Below, piece by piece: positions 20,047 to 30,299 of a stretch of DNA of 64,000 nucleotides. The notes beneath the pieces are model-generated. The model searched no databases, was not told the origin of the DNA, and saw nothing but the letters and a program-made list of their open reading frames with translations. A program made the translations under genes and the position numbers. The DNA is taken from positions 5,928,858 through 5,992,857 of the forward strand of contig OU342633.1 of the NCBI GenBank assembly GCA_910589415.1, read 5' to 3'. Positions within the stretch are counted from its first letter, which is position 1. Every line of letters begins with the position of its first letter. This DNA is from Malachius bipustulatus. Its lineage: Eukaryota; Arthropoda; Insecta; Coleoptera; Melyridae.

Positions 20047-23000
20047 TTACATCCACTCTAGCAGGCCACTGCTTTTTAAAAAGCTAATGACCTTAGATGG
20101 TGTGAATGTATCCAGGTCTCTCGGAGAGAGAAGTACTTTTCCGAACGTTGAGTGCCTGGTTCTTCCCAAGGCGGGGCAGTTGCATAGAACATGCTCTGCT
20201 GTTTCTACATCCTCCAAACACAGGCGACATTCTGCGTTATCGGCTAGATTCATCCTGTGTAAGTGGTGGTTCACTTTGCAGTGTCCTGTGTATAGGCCTA
20301 TTAGGGCCCTTAGATCAGTCCTTTTGAGTTCCAGTAGCTTTTTAGCTCTGTTTCTCGAGGGTCCCTCAATGAAGGTCTTAGAGTGAGTTAATCCTGGTAG
20401 AGTTTGCCAGTACCGAAGTACCTTGTTTTCCGCCCAGGTGTCTATTGTTGTTTTGGCAGTATTTGGGGATATGCCAAGAGCAGGTTCCGGTCCTGTAAAT
20501 TTGGATTCAGTTGCTCTTCTAGCCAGAGAGTCGGCTATTTCGTTCTCTCCAAGGCCGGAGTGACCTGGAATCCAGACCAGAGTCAAGTTATTGTTTTTAG
20601 CTACTTCATTGAGTGCTGCTTGACAGTTCCATACTAGTTTGGAATTGCAACGAATGGAGCAAAGGGCTTTTAGGGCCGCTTGGCTATCTGAGAAGATTTT
20701 AATTGTTTTCCGCGTGCAGTGCGTTTCATCCAGCATCTGCGCGCTGAGTACAATGGCATAAATTTCTGCCTGAAATATTGTTGCGTACTGACCCAGGTTT
20801 GCAAAGAATTCTCGTCTTGACCCAGCGTCGTACGCTCCGGATCCAACTCCCGTTGGAGTCTTTGAACCGTCGGTAAACCACGTGAGGTCTGCTTTGAGGA
20901 GGTCGTTTGAGTTACGCTCCCATTCGTCTCTGCTTGGAAAGAGGACGTTGTATGCAGTGCAGTGGTTTGTTGTGTATGGCATCATGTCTGAGGGCATACC
21001 CAGAAGACTGTGACTTTGAGTGTCGTCCAGTAGACTGGTCCGTTCCATGACACAAGCCATTTGTGTGCTTCGTGCTACCTGTAGTAGTCTGTACGTTGTC
21101 CATCTGGCCTCTCTTTCCAAGTATATATGGAGTGGAGGAAGGTCCAGAAGTATTTCCATAGCCGCCGACGGTGTGGTGCTCATTGCTCCACTGATTGCCA
21201 GGCATGCTTGTCTTTGCAGACTTGACAGCTTCATTTTGGCCAAGGCTTGTAAGCCTTTGGACCACCAAGCTACACAGCCATATGCGATCATTGGCCTAAT
21301 GATCGTTACATATATCCAGTGTATTTGCTTGGGACCAGTGCCCCAAGTTCTTCCACAGATCTTTTTGCAACTCCATAGGGAGAGCTTTGCTCTGTGGATA
21401 ATCTTTTCCAGATGGGAGTTCCATAGTAGCTTCCTATCAAGTGTGATACCAAGATATTTAGCCTCCTCTGCAAATGGTATAACTACTCCTTGAAGAGTAG
21501 GTGGTATAAGGTCTTCCAGCCTTTTTCGTCTAGTGAATGGTACTATAACAGTTTTGCGAGGATTTACAGACATCTGCTCCCTCTCGCACCACTGATACGT
21601 GACTTGAAGAACTTCCTGAAGGACATTGGATATTGTCCTCTCGGAGTTTCCTTTGATCATTATTACAAGGTCATCCGCATATGCTTGAACCTCAACTCTC
21701 CATAGGGAGAGGATCGCCAGCAGGTCGTCTACAAGAAGGGTCCATAGTAGGGGGGAGAGTACTCCTCCCTGTGGGCACCCTCTCCCCGGCCTGAAACTGA
21801 CTTCAACTCCTCCCATCGAGGTCGTTATCATCCTACTATCTAGCATATTACGGATCCAGCCGTTTATGACCGGTTCTATTCCTCTGGAAACTGCTGCTTC
21901 ATACAGTGAGTTTGGTAATGCATTGTTAAATGCTCCTTCTATGTCGAGGAAGACTCCCACCATGATCTCTTTGTTGTCAAGAGACTTGGTGATCTTCCCC
22001 ACGAGGTTATTAAGTGCCAAATCGGTTGATTTGCCAGCTTGATAGGCATACTGGTGCACATTCAGAGGGTGTGAAACTAAGACACTCCTCCTGATGTGTA
22101 CATCCAGTATTCTCTCTAGACTTTTCAGTATAAAGGATGTAAGGCTAATGGGTCTGAATGACTTAGGGTGTGGCTCTGTACGGCCCACTTTGGGAACGTA
22201 CACCACCCTTGTTGCCGCCCAGCTGGATGGGATGTAGTTCCATGCCAGACTAGCCCTGAATACTTTTATAAAAGAGGGCGTCAGTATCTTTATGCCCCTT
22301 TGTAATAGGGCAGGAAAGATGCCGTCCTCTCCAGGTGTCTCGAAAGGCTGAAAAGTTTTTACAGCGTTTTCAATTGCCTTGGCTGTAATAATCGAGCGGC
22401 AGACTTTCCATTCCGATTTTTGAGGTCGATTTATACGTCCTCCGGAATTCAGCTGCCACTGATTGTACAGAGGCGAGTTACCTGGGAAGTGATTTTCCTT
22501 TAGGAGTTCTAACGTTTCCTTTTCTGAGTCCGTAAATGAACCGTCTGGTCGTTTTATCGAGCCAAATGGCTGTGTCGGATCTCTTGAGAGAATCTTGTGA
22601 ATTCTGGCGCTGCGGGGCAGATCATGGATGCTCTCGCAGAACCTTCTCCAGGACTCTCTTTTAGATCGTCTGATCTCTTTGTAGTACTCCGTTAGCTTAG
22701 TTCTGTATTCATCCCAGTTACCCATCTCTTTAGCTCGATTAAAGAGTCGTCGAACTTCTTTTCTTCTTTTTTCTAGGTCTTTGTTCCACCAGTCGACTTT
22801 CCTGTCGTTTCTCTTCGTTTTTGGTGGACAGTTTTCGTGATAGGCTGATATTATTGCGTTCCGGACTTGTTCCGCCGCAATTTCAATATCATCACGATTT
22901 TTTATTGTGGGGATAACGGTCTCAAGTCCAGTCTGGAGGGATTTTTCATATCCGCTCCAGTCTGTTGTTTTTGGATCACGATATTCCACAATAGGTCTAT

Positions 23001-23733
23001 GACCTATTTCGATGTCGAACACTATTTGTCTATGGTCTGAACAGGAAGGTTCAGAGGATACCTGCCAGTTGGTTATCCTATTGCTTATAAAGTTTGAGCT
23101 GAATGTTATATCTAGTACCTCCTGTCTATTTTTTGTGACGAAGGTTGGTTTGGAGCCGATGTTATTCACAATAAGTTTTTCACCTATTATAAAGTTATAA
23201 AGCGACTCACCTCTTTCGTTGATGTCCGTGCTCCCCCAAGCTAGGTGGTGCGAGTTTGCGTCACATCCAACGATAAGTTGTAAGTTGTTCCCACGACAAT
23301 AGGCGACCAGATTTTGCACTATTGTAGGAGGAGGTTGTTCGGCAGATCTATCTCCCGGGAAGTATGCTGAGCAGACGATTAATTCCGTTCTGCTGTTCCC
23401 CACCGGGAGAGTAACTTTGACTGTCGTAATGTCTCGGGCGCAGTAGTCTGAAAGGACATAGAAGTTTAGGTTGTTCTTGACCAAGATGCAGGCTCTCGGC
23501 GAATGCTCCGAGCCGACTGCTATCACCTTGGCAGATAAGTTTCCCAGGCCTCTTATTTTGCCAGACTTGTCCAGCCATGGTTCCTGGAGTAGCGCAATGT
23601 CAAATTGCTCTCTTATGAACCTCCTGCCAAGAACATAACTTGCTGCTGTGGCATGTTGGAGGTTGAGTTGTATACATTTTATGTGGGAATTGTGGAGGGG
23701 AAATTGGGTGGTAGATTGGGATGTTAGGCACAT
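20047..23733 (-). CDS. intact ORF2 of the I-like element: endonuclease, RT, RNase H
   Basis: 1228 codons without interruption. The endonuclease spans about residues 15-240: QLNLQHATAA, LLQEPWL, GCDANSHHLAWGS and CSDHRQIVFD. The RT spans about 480-780: GVFLDIEGAFNN (motif A), GCPQGGVLSPLLW (motif B) and the YADD box in VQAYADDLVIM. The RNase H spans about 990-1120: WFTDGSKT, FQAEIYAI, FSDSQAALKAL, PGHSGLGENEIADSLA. A terminal zinc knuckle reads CRLCLEDVETAEHVLCNCP. The RNase H places it with the I/LOA-type clades rather than Jockey. ORF1 ends only 36 bp upstream, with a poly-G run between. Confidence 0.93.
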   Translation of the reverse strand: MCLTSQSTTQFPLHNSHIKCIQLNLQHATAASYVLGRRFIREQFDIALLQEPWLDKSGKIRGLGNLSAKVIAVGSEHSPRACILVKNNLNFYVLSDYCARDITTVKVTLPVGNSRTELIVCSAYFPGDRSAEQPPPTIVQNLVAYCRGNNLQLIVGCDANSHHLAWGSTDINERGESLYNFIIGEKLIVNNIGSKPTFVTKNRQEVLDITFSSNFISNRITNWQVSSEPSCSDHRQIVFDIEIGHRPIVEYRDPKTTDWSGYEKSLQTGLETVIPTIKNRDDIEIAAEQVRNAIISAYHENCPPKTKRNDRKVDWWNKDLEKRRKEVRRLFNRAKEMGNWDEYRTKLTEYYKEIRRSKRESWRRFCESIHDLPRSARIHKILSRDPTQPFGSIKRPDGSFTDSEKETLELLKENHFPGNSPLYNQWQLNSGGRINRPQKSEWKVCRSIITAKAIENAVKTFQPFETPGEDGIFPALLQRGIKILTPSFIKVFRASLAWNYIPSSWAATRVVYVPKVGRTEPHPKSFRPISLTSFILKSLERILDVHIRRSVLVSHPLNVHQYAYQAGKSTDLALNNLVGKITKSLDNKEIMVGVFLDIEGAFNNALPNSLYEAAVSRGIEPVINGWIRNMLDSRMITTSMGGVEVSFRPGRGCPQGGVLSPLLWTLLVDDLLAILSLWRVEVQAYADDLVIMIKGNSERTISNVLQEVLQVTYQWCEREQMSVNPRKTVIVPFTRRKRLEDLIPPTLQGVVIPFAEEAKYLGITLDRKLLWNSHLEKIIHRAKLSLWSCKKICGRTWGTGPKQIHWIYVTIIRPMIAYGCVAWWSKGLQALAKMKLSSLQRQACLAISGAMSTTPSAAMEILLDLPPLHIYLEREARWTTYRLLQVARSTQMACVMERTSLLDDTQSHSLLGMPSDMMPYTTNHCTAYNVLFPSRDEWERNSNDLLKADLTWFTDGSKTPTGVGSGAYDAGSRREFFANLGQYATIFQAEIYAIVLSAQMLDETHCTRKTIKIFSDSQAALKALCSIRCNSKLVWNCQAALNEVAKNNNLTLVWIPGHSGLGENEIADSLARRATESKFTGPEPALGISPNTAKTTIDTWAENKVLRYWQTLPGLTHSKTFIEGPSRNRAKKLLELKRTDLRALIGLYTGHCKVNHHLHRMNLADNAECRLCLEDVETAEHVLCNCPALGRTRHSTFGKVLLSPRDLDTFTPSKVISFLKSSGLLEWM

Positions 23734-23769
23734 GAAGGGTATGGGGTGAGGGGGGGGGGGGGGGGGGGG

Positions 23770-24425
23770 TTATTTCTTTTCTGGTGCAGGCCGGGCGGAT
23801 TTGTCCTTCCCGGTAGTACCAGAGCTTTCTTTCTGTCTGGGGGGGCGGTTCATTTTTCCCTTCCCCCCCTTGTATTTGTGCCCTGACGGCCCAGGCCGAG
23901 GAGGGGCTGTCCCCCTACCAGGCGGTTTGCGGCCACTCTGATCTGGGGCAACCCGCATCTCGGACGGCCTGATTTGGGCTTGATTTGGGCGCTCACCTGC
24001 CAGAAGGGGCGGTTTTTCGCTCACCTTCGGGGGGGCCCGGTCTCTTATCAGACCTTCATTTGGAGGGGCTTTTTGGGCTATTCCCCCACCTCGGATCTTA
24101 GGGCGGAAAAGCACCCTCCCATTGAGACCGAAGTAGGGTCGGAACCCTAGCCCTTCAAGTCCTTTCATGGACGCTTCGTCGACGGCGAAGGTCCATGTTT
24201 GACCTGGTCCCGAATTTTCGCGGTGTAGAACAATCCACTCTCGCGTGTTCAGAACCGTGTTCATTTTCCTCAGCCTAGTGAGCACCCTATCCGGAGTGAG
24301 GCGATTTTCGTCATCATCCGGGATGAAGGCCACACAGATGTGAGGTTTGGGGATCTCATCACCTCTCACCGCTTTTAGGAGAGCGCCCTCCCACGGTTTA
24401 AGGTCATTAACTGAAGCCTCCAACC
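23770..24425 (-). pseudogene. ORF1 of the I-like element, C-terminal part
   Basis: Begins at WLEASVNDLKPWEGALL, continues through a conserved block (EIPKPHICVAFIPDDDEN, TREWIVLHRENSGPGQTWTF) of the DUF4780 type seen in insect retrotransposon ORF1 proteins, and ends in a Pro/Lys/Gly-rich basic tail. It joins in frame to 26346-27018 when the element 24431-26340 and one AGTTG copy are removed. Confidence 0.8.
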
Positions 24426-24430
24426 AGTTG

Positions 24431-26340
24431 AACAATTTAATGAGTTTTTTGTTTCTGTGGCGGATAAGATAGCAGGTGGGTTACATCCTGGCAGCAAGAC
24501 TTATGGAGAGTACTTGAGGGCCGCTGATACTGTTGCACCTTTGGGACATTTTGCTTTCAAACATGTAACATTCAATCAAGTGAGAATGATCTTGGATAAT
24601 ATTAAGAATAGCAACTCAAAAGACTGCTACGGTTTCAATACCAAAATTATTAAAACAATTAAAAATCTAATAATTTATCCGTTAACTAATCTCATTAACC
24701 AATCAATAACGGTTGGTGTATTCCCTTCGATGTTAAAAATTGCGAAGGTTACTCTCATCTTTAAGAACAAAGGTTCTGTTGACAATTGTGATGACTACCG
24801 CCCCATATCGATACTTCCCGTACTCTCTAAGGTGTTTGAGGCTGTTCTAAAGGATCAGATGATGGACTATTTTGAGGATGGGTTGTTTCTTCCTTGCCAG
24901 TTTGGATTTCGTACCAGAAAGTCCACAACACTTGCTATAGATCATCTGGTGAAGCAGGTAACTGAAAATTTTGAAGAGGGGCTTGACACATACGCCTTAT
25001 TTTATGACCTTACCAAGGCCTTTGATTGCATGTCTCACGGTATCCTCTTGGAGAAGCTCGAGCACTATGGGTTCTCGGCGGATGCTGTGAGGCTGTTGGA
25101 GAGTTATCTGTATGATAGGCTTCAATATGTGGACTTTAAAGGTTGCTCATCTGTACCCAGAAACGTTCAGCGTGGGGTCCCACAAGGCTCTGTGCTCGGA
25201 CCAATTCTGTTTTTGGTGTATGTGAACGACATAGTCGGGTTCCATCCGAATGTTGGTCTGATACTCTTCGCTGACGATACTACTACATATCTAAGTTACA
25301 GACCACCAACAGATATTAGAGATGCTGTGTGTACTGTGCAGTCGAGGGCTACTGACTGGTTTTCTGCAAATGAACTAAGCTTAAATGTATGTAAAACCCA
25401 AAATCTGAACTTCAGCCTTCGGAATATCACACCCCAGCTTCCGACATCTAAATCTGTCAAATTTCTGGGGGTGTATTTGGACCCTAAGCTTACATGGGGA
25501 GAGCACACAGGTCACTTAGTGGCCAGACTGGCTAGTATCGTTTATCTGATGCGTAACCTTGTCAGGGTAGTCTCACGGGAGGTCCTGATGGCAGCATATC
25601 ATGGCTACTTTGCATCAGTCATGACATATGCATTGTTATCCTGGGGTCATTCGGCTCATGCTGCGGAGGTCTTTGGTGTCCAGAGGAGGTGTGTCCGTGT
25701 GATGGCTGGTCTCGGTTATCGTGACTGTTGTCGGCGGGCATTTGCTAGCCTTCGAATACTGACTTTGCCATCAGCATATATACTATTATGTCTTATATAC
25801 ATTAAGCGAAATTATAACCTGTTTACTCAGCATAGCGACGTGCATAGCTACCCAACAAGGGGCAATCTGAATGTACTGCCGGACTATTTTCGGCTTGGGA
25901 GGGCCAGAACCGGTACATCATACTATTGCATAAAATTCTACAATGTTCTACCAGCTCACATTAGAACTCTAGATGAGAAAACCTTCAAAAAAAGGATTAA
26001 AAACTACTTGACATCTAAAGCCTTCTATAGCTTTGAGGAATACCTTTCCTCAACCTTCACTCATGTAAATGATATCTGACTATTGGGCTGGGCTCTGACT
26101 GAGGATCGACAATTAATGTGTTTTCAGTTTATTGTCTTGCCTTTTAAGCCGTGTTTTATTTGTTTTTTTTGACGTGTTTGTAATCAAACTGTGTAATTGA
26201 TGTTTTTCTCTTTACTATCGAGCTATATTACTGTGGTTCGAAATAATGTACCAATAATTTTTACTTTGATTCGACTTGTGTAAACACTTAAATGTGTATT
26301 CACACCAATAAATTATTATTATTATTATTATTATTATTAT
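24431..26340 (+). mobile_element. 5'-truncated Jockey/CR1-like element nested in ORF1
   Basis: Inserted opposite to the I-like element, flanked by a 5-bp duplication AGTTG (24426-24430 and 26341-26345), and ending in AATAAATT plus about nine ATT units. The coding frame is open from the first bases at the junction, as expected for 5' truncation during target-primed insertion. Confidence 0.85.
24436..26079 (+). CDS. partial ORF2 (reverse transcriptase) of the nested element
   Basis: The frame is open from the insertion junction to the stop at 26077. RT landmarks: FKNKGSVDNCDDYRPISIL, LFYDLTKAFD (motif A), GVPQGSVLGPILFL (motif B), a catalytic FADD box (LFADDTTTY), FLGVYLDPKLTWGEH, and a C-terminal tail YIKRNYNLFTQHSDVHSY...YNVLPAHIR. 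The endonuclease is missing through 5' truncation. The RT frame has no stops, so the insertion is young, but this copy cannot move by itself. Confidence 0.9.
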   Translation, partial: FNEFFVSVADKIAGGLHPGSKTYGEYLRAADTVAPLGHFAFKHVTFNQVRMILDNIKNSNSKDCYGFNTKIIKTIKNLIIYPLTNLINQSITVGVFPSMLKIAKVTLIFKNKGSVDNCDDYRPISILPVLSKVFEAVLKDQMMDYFEDGLFLPCQFGFRTRKSTTLAIDHLVKQVTENFEEGLDTYALFYDLTKAFDCMSHGILLEKLEHYGFSADAVRLLESYLYDRLQYVDFKGCSSVPRNVQRGVPQGSVLGPILFLVYVNDIVGFHPNVGLILFADDTTTYLSYRPPTDIRDAVCTVQSRATDWFSANELSLNVCKTQNLNFSLRNITPQLPTSKSVKFLGVYLDPKLTWGEHTGHLVARLASIVYLMRNLVRVVSREVLMAAYHGYFASVMTYALLSWGHSAHAAEVFGVQRRCVRVMAGLGYRDCCRRAFASLRILTLPSAYILLCLIYIKRNYNLFTQHSDVHSYPTRGNLNVLPDYFRLGRARTGTSYYCIKFYNVLPAHIRTLDEKTFKKRIKNYLTSKAFYSFEEYLSSTFTHVNDI

Positions 26341-26345
26341 AGTTG

Positions 26346-27018
26346 GCGGCCCTCTCCCCGGCGCAGATAATGAGTAGCCATCCAGGCCGTTTCGAGCAAT
26401 GCTCGAATCTGACCTCTGGCCCGCCGTCTGGGATTTCCTCTACAGCGGTCAGGATTGACCTCTGCACAGCGCCCAGTTGCTCGTCACTCAGGGACGCCCT
26501 CGGATGGTCCGGGTGGATAATCCCAACCCGTACACCCGCGGCAGCATCCCCATATGACAACTTATCAGCTCCTTCCTCGCAGGGTTTTTTTGGCCTCTGT
26601 TCAGTTGGAGTGCTTTCCTCCGACCTCCCTCGCTTCGCAGTGCAGGATCGTTCTGGGGGGGTTGTGCCCCTCTCCATTGATCCGGCTGCGTCACGTTCGT
26701 CGAGGACTATTTTCAAAGCAGTCTGGTAGTCAGTCCCGCTTTTTAACATACGACTAAGCCGTTTCCTTGCGGCTCCGGATAGTCGTGGTTTTTTTGTTGA
26801 AGAAGGGTCCGTCTTATCGGACCCCTCTTCAGTCATGAGTTTTTCCTGACCCGTAGATTCGGGGATTGGGGACTTTAACGTCGCCCTTTCCCGATCTTCC
26901 GGGGTCGGACTGTTATTTGGAGTCGGATTGGTACCAATCTCCATTAGTTCTTCCGTTTCCGGGAGATCGAGGGTATGGCTCCCCTCGTCGGAGCTAAAGT
27001 TCTTGTTAGGTTCCATGT
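26346..27018 (-). pseudogene. ORF1 of the I-like element, N-terminal part
   Basis: The most likely start is MEPNKNFSSDEG near 27016; an upstream in-frame extension looks like leader. The segment is rich in Ser, Pro, Glu and Lys and contains RLSGAARKRLSRMLKSG and the start of the DUF4780-like region (YGDAAAGVRVGIIHPDHP, GWLLIICAGERAAN). It is broken by the nested element; a frame reading on into (AAT)n gives an artificial Asn run. Confidence 0.75.
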
Positions 27019-27549
27019 GGTTCCCACGAGAAGCTAGGGAAAATGATGTTCCCCGAAACCAGAGCCCTGCATGGTATGGGGAGGCTATGTACAACGGGGT
27101 TTCGCCCGATGCCCCGAGGTTAGGTCCAGTAGAGACTGGTCTCCTATCCAGCCACGCATCCTATCGGCCTGGACCTCCGCTTTAGGATTTAGGTTTTTGA
27201 TGAGGTTGTCTCCTCTTGGTTCAGGCGGTTAAGCCAAAACCCCCACATCTCTCTGCTCGCGAGACATGTCCACGGCAGCAGAAAGATACGGTTTAACGGA
27301 TAGTCAACAATTAGACGTTCTCCGGCGCCGTAAGAAACCCCTGTGCAAACCCTTTAGTCACGACACGACAACTAGGTTGGGGGAGGTGGTCCGCGGCAGG
27401 GCTTTAAGCTGCCAGTCTGGATTTTTAAATCCGACGAGCTCTATCACCGCTGCTAACCTCACTCACTATCGATCACTGTGAGGCCGTTCCCTATCCGCCA
27501 CCTGGGACGCGCCTGATGGGTACCTCAACCACACAGGTATCGCAGACAG

Positions 27550-28465
27550 AAACAACACACCTTTAAACCTACATAACAAAAACTTGGAGCTACACATAAC
27601 AGATAATAATACAAAACAGCAGTCGTGGACCCAGAAGGAACTCCATGGGAGACACCCCCATGAGCTGAGCCAGAACCATGTCGACAAACAACAGGCGTCG
27701 AACAAGTGGCTTAGTTGTGGGAACCTTTTTGGGGAGACCGAAGGGTTCATGATTGCTATACAGGATCAAACAATAAATACTAAAAACTACAGAAAACATA
27801 TACTCAAGGACACCACAATCACAGACGATACATGCAGAAAATGTCATTTATCACAGGAAACAATACAACACATTACAGCTGGATGCAGAATACTTACACA
27901 AACCGACTATCTACATAGACACAACCAGGTGGCGAACATTATACATCAAAAACTCGCAGCTCAGTACAAACTCATCGACATGTATACACCATATTACAAA
28001 TACAACCCGCAAACAGTATTAGAAAATAGCACTCACAAATTATACTATGACAGAGCCATCATCACAGACAAAACAATTCATCATAACAGACCAGACATCA
28101 CATTAATAGACAAAGAAAACAAAAATACATATATAATAGATATAGCGATACCCAATACACACAACTTGCAGAAAACGGACACCGAAAAACATACAAAATA
28201 CATAGATCTAGCACAGGAGGTGCGGCGCCTCTGGAGGATGGACAGGGTAGTCATCGTACCGATAGTCTTGTCCTCTACAGGGGTTGTACCATGTACACTA
28301 CATAAAAGCTTACAGACACTCAAAATGCACAAAAATACGGACATAGAACTACAGAAAGCCACAATAATAAGTACATGTCACATCGTTAGAAAATTTCTGT
28401 ACGTAGACATACAAATAGATGAACATCCGACACATTTAACAGAATTGACACAACACACAAACTAA
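27550..28465 (+). pseudogene. Dong ORF, segment 3: zinc knuckle and REL endonuclease
   Basis: Follows the second copy of TATCGCAGACAG in the same frame as segment 2. A CCHC motif, CRKCHLSQETIQHITAGC, is followed by the restriction-enzyme-like endonuclease: YYDRAIITDKTIHHNRPD, ITLIDKENKNTYIIDIAIP (PD...D-type core), then RLWRMDRVVIVPIVLS. The stop is at 28463. The C-terminal position of this domain is diagnostic for R2/R4/Dong-type elements. No stop is seen within the three segments; only the insertions disrupt the gene. Confidence 0.85.
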
Positions 28466-28584
28466 ACACATGTAGTAGAACTTCTATGGCGACCTTGTCT
28501 TGGTGATAGCCCGACATGGTTGCTTGCCGCCGGGAGATGAGACCCGAGATGCTACATATATGCAGAAGAAATAATAATAATAAT

Positions 28585-28894
28585 ATCTCTCTTTATTGTA
28601 CGTAAAATTACAACAATCATTGCATCAGTACAATAATGTTAAATAGAGTAAAATGTCGTGAAAACAAACAACGAACTAATCCAAACAAATCGCATGCGTT
28701 TTGTTTTTTTTTTTTTTTTTTTTTTATTTTTAAATTAATTTTTTAATAATGGAGTAGAATTTATTTCTGGCAATATCATACCAATATTTTGATAACAGAG
28801 GGCATTAGATCTTTAATTACGTTCGTGCAACCGGACATTTATGTTTCAAAGCAGTCACATCAGTATTTTATTCATTTTATTGTATGACTTTCAG
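28585..28894. other. retrotransposon tail fragment and right end of element B
   Basis: Read on the - strand, GTACAATAAAGAGAGAT plus (ATT)n resembles the 3' tail of a Jockey/CR1-like element that may have supplied the TAA repeat used by Dong. A T22 run lies near 28707, then the right arm of TIR element B to 28832. No coding content. Confidence 0.45.
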
Positions 28895-29036
28895 ATGATG
28901 TCATTGGATGCGCTTTAGATCTCACAGTACCAATGATTTCTTTCACCTTCAATGGAACTCCAATTAGAGGAAGTTTTCGCAACTTTAATCTAGATGGAAT
29001 GTTTTTTCCAGCAATTTCATGTTCATCAAAGCTAAG
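28895..29036 (+). CDS. RyR: ryanodine receptor exon: end of SPRY1
   Basis: Encodes [20 protein letters not shown] and [14 protein letters not shown], the C-terminal strands of the first SPRY domain of the intracellular Ca2+ release channel. The acceptor is TTTCAG at 28889-28894 and the donor AG|GTAAGC at 29036/29037. It enters with two bases of a split codon and leaves with two (AG), which the next exon completes as AGT (Ser). No preceding exon was found in the window, so the upstream intron is probably at least 28.9 kb. Confidence 0.92.
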
Positions 29037-29879
29037 GTAAGCAGTAATATTTATGTAACAAACTGGAGAATATCATGATGTCTTCAAAGCAAATCATAAC
29101 ATATTTCAATTTGGCAAATTCATACTTATTAGAAAATCATAAGCAAAATATTATTTATTATTTATTAGTGGTAGATTGACATTCAGCGAGTGAAAATAAT
29201 CAGTCCGGAATAAAATAAATAATTGGAAAATAAGCAATTTTGGAACCAAATGAAAAAAAAATCTATTTTTGTTTTTCGATTTTAACTTTTTTTGAATCCC
29301 CCTCCCTTCAATCTTGAACCCTCTCAGAGTGGTATCTACCCCTGTGTGAAAATTTCAAATGTGAAAAGGGGTCCTGTGACAGGTCATTTGAAAGGTAATT
29401 TAATTCTCTACATATCAAATATTTGGTGAATTTTGATAATCCATTTTTTAAATTTTGAGCCCCCCCCCTCACCTTTAAATTTTGAGCGGAATGAGATTTT
29501 GACATGAATTGACCTTAAAAATGACTTTACAGTTCCTGTCAATTTCAAAATTTTAGATGCCATGGGGGATCATCATATATGAGAGAGGGGACTATAAACC
29601 CTCCCCCTTTTAAATTATAAATCGAATGGGATAAAACTTTGATACACAAACTAAATTCAATAAGATGAATTTTACTACTTTTGGACATAAAACTGTTTCA
29701 GTAAAACAATTTCAGTGTCACTGATACACTGAGTCATAAAGTAATAAGTCTAAAGTCTCAAGAGAACAGCAATTAGTACTGTTTAGTATTGTAAATTTGA
29801 CAGTAGGTAGACAGTTCATAAATTATTTTTTATCTCTTTTCATTTTACTTATTTCTGAATATTTTTATGTATTTTCTAG
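29037..29879 (+). other. RyR intron
   Basis: 843 nt. Contains imperfect repeats of a C-tract plus TTAAATTTTGAG motif near 29290-29620; no gene. Confidence 0.7.
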
Positions 29880-30299
29880 TTGCCGTTTCCTGTTGGGTGG
29901 AGACCATGGCAGGTTGAAATATATGCCTCCAGAAGAATTCTCTCCTTTAGTAGAAAGCCTCCTACCTCAACAAATTCTCAACCTGGAACCTTGCTTCTAC
30001 TATGGCAATATGATAAAAAATGTTATAGCAGGCCCTCTTTTGGTTGAAGATGATACTGCATTTGTCCCTAATCCCGTAGATACTTCCATGATAACATTAG
30101 CCAGTTATGTGGAGTCTATCAAGGACAAACTGGCGGAGAATATTCACGAGATGTGGGCGATGAATAAGATTGAAGCAGGATGGCAATGGGGCGAATATAG
30201 AGATGACATGAGACACGTTCATCCGTGTCTTGTACCATTTGAGAAACTTCCGCATGCAGAGAAGAGATACGACTGTCAGTTGGCTGTGCAGACTCTTAA
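29880..30299 (+). CDS. RyR: ryanodine receptor exon: RYR repeat 1
   Basis: 420 nt; the acceptor TTTTCTAG ends at 29879 and the donor AA|GTAAGT is at 30299/30300. It begins [20 protein letters not shown], the strand after SPRY1, and continues with the first RYR repeat: [39 protein letters not shown], then [20 protein letters not shown]. The RYR repeats sit on the cytoplasmic shell of the tetrameric channel in the sarcoplasmic/endoplasmic reticulum. An ORF beginning at 29797 extends into the intron and is not real upstream of 29880. Confidence 0.95.

Larger units (their letters stand above)
19954..27537 (-). mobile_element. near full-length I-like (I/LOA group) retrotransposon
   Basis: The flanks are an exact 12-bp target duplication, TATCGCAGACAG, at 19942-19953 and 27538-27549. 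On the - strand the order is a 5' leader 27537-27017, ORF1 (split by another element), and ORF2 23733-20047. A short 3' UTR and a (CTAA)-type tail follow near 19954. Without the nested element it is about 5.7 kb. It is markedly more GC-rich than the host. The 5' leader recurs at 46145-46662. Confidence 0.9.
15837..28570 (+). mobile_element. Dong/R4-clade non-LTR retrotransposon, twice interrupted
   Basis: The element runs from CAGTCTCGGC next to (TAA)n to GCAGAAGAAA before the second (TAA)n. Removing the solo LTR 17574-18987 and the insertion 19954-27537, each with one target-duplication copy, leaves about 3.7 kb with one continuous ORF. The REL-type endonuclease and the TAA target both point to the Dong/R4 clade. 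Confidence 0.85.
15688..28832. mobile_element. TIR element, family A/B, copy B: outer shell of a nested insertion
   Basis: TTGCACGAACGTAATTAAA near 15689 is mirrored by TTTAATTACGTTCGTGCAA ending near 28828. Flanking blocks match copy A (ACTGATTTTAAATTG on the left; ATACCAATATTTTGATAACAGAGGGCAT on the right). Nearly all of its 13 kb is later insertion: a Dong element and everything inside it. Confidence 0.65.

Noticed and set aside
26300..27094. 264-codon ORF with an Asn run at its end
   Set aside because: The Asn run is the (ATT)n tail of the nested element read on the other strand; the true ORF1 part stops at about 26346.
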